DNA from: Vitellaria paradoxa
Lineage: Eukaryota > Streptophyta > Magnoliopsida > Ericales > Sapotaceae
DNA length: 64,000 nucleotides
Assembly (NCBI GenBank): GCA_019916065.1
Contig: CM034243.1
Span: 32,209,524-32,273,523 of the forward strand
Direction: 5' to 3'
The position numbers and the translations under genes were made by a program. Shown here one piece after another: positions 57,953 through 64,000 of the stretch (position 1 is the first letter of the stretch; every line of letters starts with the position of its first letter). A model generated the notes under the pieces. The model ran no database searches. It saw only the letters and a program-made list of their open reading frames with translations, and was not told the DNA's origin.

Positions 57953-59763
57953 GGGTGTGTGTATATATATGCGTATATGTGTTGAATTTTTTATACTTTT
58001 GAGTTATGATAATTACATAAATAATATATAGAGATTTTAGGATAAATTTCTATATATTCATTTTGTGTGAAAATGATTAAATTTAGACTGATAATGTGAA
58101 GTCAGTCCGAAATTGGAAGCCCATTTTGCTGGGCGTTCACTGGAAGAAAAAACGGAAAAAAAAAAAAGAAAAAGAAAAAGGAAAAAATAAAATAATAAAG
58201 AAAATAGTTAGAGATATTACCATTTTGGCCTAAAGCTTTTAGATAATCACAAATAGACCCTCAAAGTTTTAGATAATTATAAAATAGCCCCCTAAAGTTT
58301 AAAAAAATTATGATTTTATCCCTAAAGAATTGGGCAGGATCATAATATTGCCCCCAGAGTTATGGCGAATTATAGTTGATGTTACAGAATTGGAAAGATG
58401 TTAGAAAAATTGTAAATTTTGATATTGTAAGGCATGCTTTATTTTATGTTAATAATTGTGAAAAAGAATTACTATATATGATTAAATCAAACATAATTGA
58501 TGGCTTAACATAGCATGTCTTGTTAATGTTGTGAATTCTCGAAAAGAATTATTATATATGATTGAGCATATCATGTGCATTAGAGTTGGGGTAGTATCAT
58601 CTGGTCTGTGTTGAGGATATTGATTGGCTGAGAGTGCCACATTTATATTGTAACGTACCAAGTCACGGGTTATATATGTAGACTGGGTTCACGATTTGAA
58701 AAAATGAGATTTTGAAAATACTAGATGATTTCTAATCGATATATATGACTAAAGATTAATCATTTGGAGTTGAGCATTAATATTAAAGTGAGATATTATG
58801 GGATTTTCTCTGGATTGTAGTCGGACCCTGCTTGAGATGAGCGGATGTCTGCTTGAGATGAGTGGATGCTTGACTAGGGGTGTAACACGGTTCCCTAGCA
58901 AACGAGAGAAATGGTGTAACACGGTTTCCTTGAGTTTTACACCAATTGGGGTGTAACATGGTTCCCCATATGGTTTATATATATATTGAGATAATGTGAT
59001 TGTTATATTTGTTGATGAGATGTAGGGATGATTATATTGATCATGAGTTTGGCCATGAAATAAGGGATATAAAATAGGAACTACGATGACCTGATTCCCA
59101 AGGTGGGATACGTAGGCAACTTAGGGTAGAATAGCCTGAGTCCGATCTTTACTATGGGTGAGGTTTGAATAGATAGAGATTAGATAATTGCATTACATTA
59201 CATATGCATTTTTATATGATGTTTGCATTGCATAATCTGACATGTACATTTTATATTATGTTTGGTTGCTATTTTTGTGAGTTATATTGTATGTTTGAGC
59301 ATATTCATTAGCACACGCTTGCATGGTTCTGCCTAATGGGCTGGGTAACTTACTCTATCTATATTACAGGTGATCCGATGAGGCTAAGGAATAGCCACCC
59401 GGAGCTGAGTTGAGATTGACAGATTGATCTGTTATAGAATTTTACTTGTATTAAGATGTTCATATTCCCCTTTGTGTGACCTGGGGGGTAAGTCCCAAAG
59501 TCAATTTGTATATGAGATTGCATTGTTGTTGATGAAACCTATGTGACTGTATCAATCTTAAATTTAGTCGCCAGGGTGTGACCTTAAATTTATCGCAATT
59601 GACGATATTTTATTTATTTCGTATGGGAATGAGAAACGTATTTAGTTATTCTGATAGTTGTTATTGTATTGAAACTTGACCTTGGCACAGGTTTTTATTT
59701 AATTTATTTTGTTCCCATATTCCCTTGTCGTCCGTCCCAGACAATTAAGTTAAAGGCATGACA
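57384..59763 (+). mobile_element. Solo-LTR-like sequence (about 2.4 kb)
   Basis: Starts TGTAACACCCAGTATTTAAG, a typical plant LTR start, and ends ...GGCATGACA. The 3' part has the phrase TTGCATGGTTCTGCCTAATG then GGTAACTTACT (about 59310-59352), characteristic of long plant LTRs from memory. Internal 'GGTGTAACA(C/T)GGTT(C/T)CC' occurs three times (58880-58960). A (TA)n run lies at about 57918-57951. No gag/pol follows; a LINE begins at its right end. The flanking pentamers (TCTTT and TTATT) do not match, so the solo-LTR call is provisional. Confidence 0.5.
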
Positions 59764-62700
59764 TTATTCCACCTAACAACCTTACAAAGAAGAATGAGGA
59801 ACCAGATTATCAAGTTGCAAGGCTTCTCAAGTAATCGGCTCACTGACTTTAAAGACATATCTTCCCTAATTGCAAATTTTTTTCAAAGTTTGTATTCTGC
59901 CCCTAGCCCCAGAACTTGTGCAAATCTCCTGGAAGCTATTAAATCCACAATTAACTCATTCATGAATGAAAACCTTTGCTGCCCTGTCTCTTATGAAAAA
60001 ATAAAAATTGCTACCTTTCAATTAGAGCCTCTCAAATCCCTAGGATTTGATGGTTTCTCTGGTCTATTTTTTCAATATTTTTTGGGACACCACAAGTCAA
60101 GACCTCATCAATGCAGTCAAAAGCTTCTTTAATTCTAGTTATCTTTTCAAAAAACTAAACCTTGCTAATTTAGTTATTATCCCCAAAATTCCTTCACCTG
60201 AGCTTATTAGCCATTACAGACCTATAAGTTTGTGCAGCTTTTGCTAAAAAGTTATATCAAAGGTCTTAGCTAATAGGCTCAAACTTTTGATGATTCATCT
60301 CATCTCTAAAAATCAATTGGCATTCATTAAAGGCAGGCAAATGGAAGATAATATTCTTATGGCCCATGAACTTTTTCATCACCTAAAGCATAAGAAGATA
60401 GGAAGAAAAGCAGCAATGGCTATCAATATAGACCTAAATAAAGCTTTTGACAAAGTTTGTTGGGACTACATTGAAGATATTCTGAAGAAAATGGGGTTTA
60501 GCCCTACCTGGATACAATGGGTAATGCAATGCATAAGCACGGTTAGATAAATAGTCCCAGTGAATCGGAGTACCAACTGTAAAGTTATTCCTAGCTAGGG
60601 ACTCAGGCAAGGGGATCCTCTTTCACATTTCATTTTCTCGCTAGCAATTGAGGGTTTCTCATCCCTACTTAAGAATGCTCTGGAAGATGGAATTGTCCCT
60701 GGAAATTAGAGTTAAAAAAGAATACCCCTCAATTAGCCATCTTTTTTTTTTTTTTTTGCTGACAACTCTCTTTTCTTCTTTCACTCTAATTCTAGTGAAT
60801 GTACCCACCTATTAAAAAAAATTTAAAAGCAATTTAGCAAAGCCTCAGACTTACTATCAATTACCATAAATCATCCATATTTTTCTCCCCAAATACAAGG
60901 CAACATACAAGAGATGAACTACTCCAATTAATGGGTATAAAGCAAATGGAACAGAACTCAATGTACCTTGGGCTTCCATCTAATTGGGGAAATTCAAAAA
61001 TAGAAGCTTTTGCTTACATCAGAGACAAGATCGATACAAAAAATGCAAGGCTAGAAAAAGAAACTACTAACCCTGTAGGTAAAGAAATTCTCATAAAGGT
61101 AGTAGCCCAAGCCAACCATTCCTTCTCCGTGATATGCTTTAAATTACCAAAATATCTTTATCAACAAATAAACACTCTTATGAGTGGCTTTTGGTGTGGC
61201 AAAACTGAGAATATCAAGAAAATTTATTGGTGTAAGTGGTAGAAACTTCTCACATCCAAATCTATTGAAGGAATGGGATTCAAAGGTATGGAGCTCTTCA
61301 ACCTACCACTGCTTACTAAACAATATTGGAGGTTGATCGTTCATCCAGAACAACTCTGGGCTAGGTTGCTATAAGGAATTTATTTCCCTAGAACTAATCC
61401 TTTAGAGGCACAAAAAGGTAGCAAGGCATCTTGGGCATGGTCCACCTTATGCTTAAGCAGAGAGCTTCTGAACTCAGGATTAAGGTGGAATGTAGAAACT
61501 AGGGATCAAGTCCATATACGAGATGATATATGGGTTCCAACCCTTAACTCCTTTCAAGTTCTCTCAGCCAAACCTTCTAATTGCTCATTGGAGAAAGTGA
61601 AAGACTTAATTGAGTAGTTGCTGTTTTTAGAGAGGTGCCAGATGAGTTTATCAGCACTATCTTATCTCCAAAAGAGAGGGCTAGTAGAAATTACTTTGGA
61701 TTCTTCAATTGAGAAGAGTCTTCTGATAGTAGGATAGTCCCATTGGTGGTTGATTGGAGAGATTGTCACCAGTAAAACAGAACACTGTATAGAACCCGGC
61801 CCATCTGAGACCCCTTCATCTGAGTTTTGGAAAGCCGTATGGAACTTGAACACTTTGACTAAGGTTAGACACTTCACCTAGAAAGCAATTAGAGAAAGTA
61901 ATTAGGAATTTTGTTCCTACTAAATCTAATTTGGTCAAAAGGAAATGCTCTAGGGACCCTATCTGCCCTATATGCCATTCAGAAAATGAAACTCCTGAGC
62001 ATGTCCTCTTCAGATGTAGTTGGACTAGGGGAGTTTGGTTTGGAAGTAACCTTTCATATAGAGTGGATCCTTCTTATGTTGTTACTTTTGCCAACTAGCT
62101 CAAAAATACCTTGAGCAATTTGGAGAACAACTTAGCAAAAAACTTTATTCTTTCTTTTATTACATATCTTTGTTGGGGTATCTGGAAAGTAAGAAACAAT
62201 TATATTTTCAATGGCCCCCCCACTCTCCCCTTCTGATACAATCCACAGTGTCTCTTTTGCCTCCACAGACTATCTGGAATCTTTCTTTAATATTAAACTG
62301 AAGGCCTCTTGTGATCCCCCCTCCCAAACTGAGAAACTTGTATGGCAATCTTCACCTAATAACTCCTCCAAATTCAACTGCGATAGATTTTTCTATCCGA
62401 AAACCAAGACTGTAGCTTTTGCCATCAACCTTAGAGATGCTCACGACACAGTTCTAGACATTAACTACGCCGACTCTGTGTCCTTTCAACCCTTGCTGTG
62501 GAGGCCTAGGCCATCAGGGTTGTTTGCTGCATGACTGATCACTGGAAGATAGACTTTACTATTTTTGAAAGCGATGCTCATGAAATCATTGCCTCCCTGA
62601 TTTCCCAATACTATTCTCCTAAATGGGAGATATCAACTATTATCAATGACATCCTCTCATAGAGCTCTTCTAGGAGATGGACTTTCTCATTGTGTAAGAG

Positions 62701-62880
62701 AAGTGCAAACGATGCAACACACTACTTAGCTTCTAACTACCTGAAAGGATCCCTTGATAGAAACTCCCTCATTTCTTTTCCTTTTGCCTTGTCTCAAATT
62801 GCAACTGACAAGAGCTGTGTATCGTGACTTTTTCTTGAACTAGATATACTTAATTTTACCCCAAAAAAAAAAAAAAAAAA
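59764..62880 (+). mobile_element. Degenerate, 5'-truncated L1-type LINE with poly-A tail
   Basis: The plus strand carries ordered pieces of a LINE second open reading frame. These are FHLTTLQRRMRNQI (start), NLVIIPK and SHYRPISLC (reverse transcriptase, about 60160-60235), KGRQMEDNILMAHE, INIDLNKAFDKVCWDYI, GLRQGDPLS (about 60600), FADNSLFF (about 60760) and MYLGLPSNWG. Then come a zinc-knuckle-like PICHSENETPEHVLFRC and RNase-H-like remnants ending near 62825. The sequence ends TTTTACCCC followed by 18 A (62863-62880). Frameshifts (for example near 60060-60100) and many in-frame stops inactivate it. The active-site FADD reads FADN beside an expanded T tract. The endonuclease and first open frame are absent. 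Confidence 0.88.
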
Positions 62881-64000
62881 GTGCTAAGATGACTTTTGAA
62901 GGCCCAGTGAACAATTAACATAAGAGTAGACTGCCCCTGGGCCTTTAGCTAGCCCTGTAACTTTTCACAAAGTAGCCTCATTTATTGTTAAAAATAATGG
63001 GCTTAGCTGGTTGGAACTCTCAGCCTTACTCAAACATCATACTAACATGGTAACTTACACATCTAGAGCTTAACTGCACATTAAATCGGTTAAGTGATTG
63101 TTAATTCAATTATTCTAATTCAATTCTAAGTGGGATTTGTTAATTAGATAAATTGGATTAAATTACGAAGAATAAATAATAATCAATATATAGTAGACAT
63201 ACAACTCAGGTTTCACTCAACATTCCACCTACTCCTATGCAAATAAATCAAAAAAACCTATTAAATTATCTAGAATTAGTTTTCAGATAACGTTTGTTTA
63301 TTGGGTGAAATACTAGAATAAGTAATATCATATGATAATAAATAAAATATTATATATTATTAGGTTATCTCTTTGTATTTAATTATTTATATAGTGTTTG
63401 GTTAGATGGAATAAGAAATGAGATGACACGAAATCAGAAAGAAAATAAATTTTTAGCTTTTAAATTTTAGAAGAAAATACCCTGCCCTATTTTGGGGATG
63501 TGTTATCCGATGTGGACATGTTTTTCAAGGTATTTTGTCGCACCAAAGAAGGGATCTAGGTGGGAGTCTGGGATAAGAAATCCAATATCTACCCTAATCC
63601 CCAAACAAATTGCCATAGCCAGAGACACATTTAGAGAGTATGGAAAGACAAAATGGATTGTGTGGATGGGCTTTGAATTGTAGAAGGTTTGGGTTGGTTT
63701 GTTTTGGGCTTCGAAGTTGGATCATCGGTGTTAAACGTGGCTTTGCTGCCGGATAAATTTCATTTGTACCCTATGTGATTTTAGTTTGTTATATCTAATT
63801 TTCATAGGCTTTAAAAGTAAACAGGGAGACCTTCTGTAGTTTGAGCTTTGCACACCAACATCCTTTACAATTGGATTTTTTCTTAAGAAATAACTATTAA
63901 CCAAATTGAGTATATGAATGACTAAAATATTCTTCCAACAAATTTAAATAATTATACTAGGGGTGCATTTGGACTTACAAAAAATAAACTAAAATGAGAA
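62881..64000. other. Intergenic DNA to the window end
   Basis: 63290-63480 resembles the A/T-rich unit at about 12100-12310 (shared 'GTGTTTGGT(T)AGAT' and 'GAGATGA' phrases). A MITE end (GGGGTGCATTTGGACTTAC) begins at 63960 and is cut by the window. No supported gene. Confidence 0.45.

Noticed and set aside
59740..62900. Possible LINE target duplication (AAGTTAAAGGCATGAC upstream versus AAGTGCTAAGATGAC after the poly-A)
   Set aside because: Too many mismatches and gaps to be convincing.
63492..63683. A 63-codon open frame near the window end
   Set aside because: Lies in repeat-like sequence and shows no conserved motif.

Overview
This is a nuclear window from a flowering plant, most likely a eudicot. 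The evidence is very high A+T, long intergenic spaces, intron-containing genes and plant-specific families: EAR-motif C2H2 zinc fingers, a PLS-class PPR protein, an ALP1/HARBI1-type protein and a plant P450 fragment. Many small plant transposons (Tourist-like MITEs, a 5S-bearing TRIM, LINEs, SINEs) fill the rest. There are no prokaryotic features and the species cannot be named.

Only five convincing genes are present, all on the minus strand. Three are intronless ZAT11/ZAT12-like repressor-type zinc-finger genes (2620-3195, 21182-21688, 31452-32009). They form a dispersed tandem array with recognisably homologous 5' leaders, and all have W-box cores upstream. The middle copy has lost its conserved C-terminal tail through a 2-nt AT insertion. 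Next is an intact 691-codon E/E+ PPR gene (35141-37216) that looks like the ortholog of the mitochondrial editing factor SLO1. Last is a two-exon ALP1/HARBI1-like gene. Its 1046-nt second exon (39978-41023) and 130-nt first exon (51486-51615) are separated by an inferred 10.46-kb phase-1 intron full of transposon debris.

The rest is accessory DNA with readable history. At 27.3-28.8 kb is a Pack-MULE: about 210-bp terminal inverted repeats, a perfect 9-bp target duplication, and a captured, broken CYP71-clan P450 fragment. Several Tourist-like MITEs have exact TAA duplications. One (7.4-8.2 kb) sits in an LTR of a small TRIM whose other LTR preserves the empty site. A nested MITE pair at 23.6-24.4 kb carries a 59-bp triplication. 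Segments resembling 5S rRNA, as in Cassandra TRIMs, occur at 6.3-6.7 kb (+) and 25.3-25.8 kb (-). A solo-LTR-like sequence (57.4-59.8 kb) abuts a degenerate LINE (59.8-62.9 kb), and a reversed relative of that LTR lies at 17.7-18.9 kb. Fold-back elements occur at 53-54.5 kb.

No new defence or metabolic system is evident. The most informative items are the zinc-finger array with its frameshifted member, the Pack-MULE, the large transposon-filled intron, and the 5S-like repeats.
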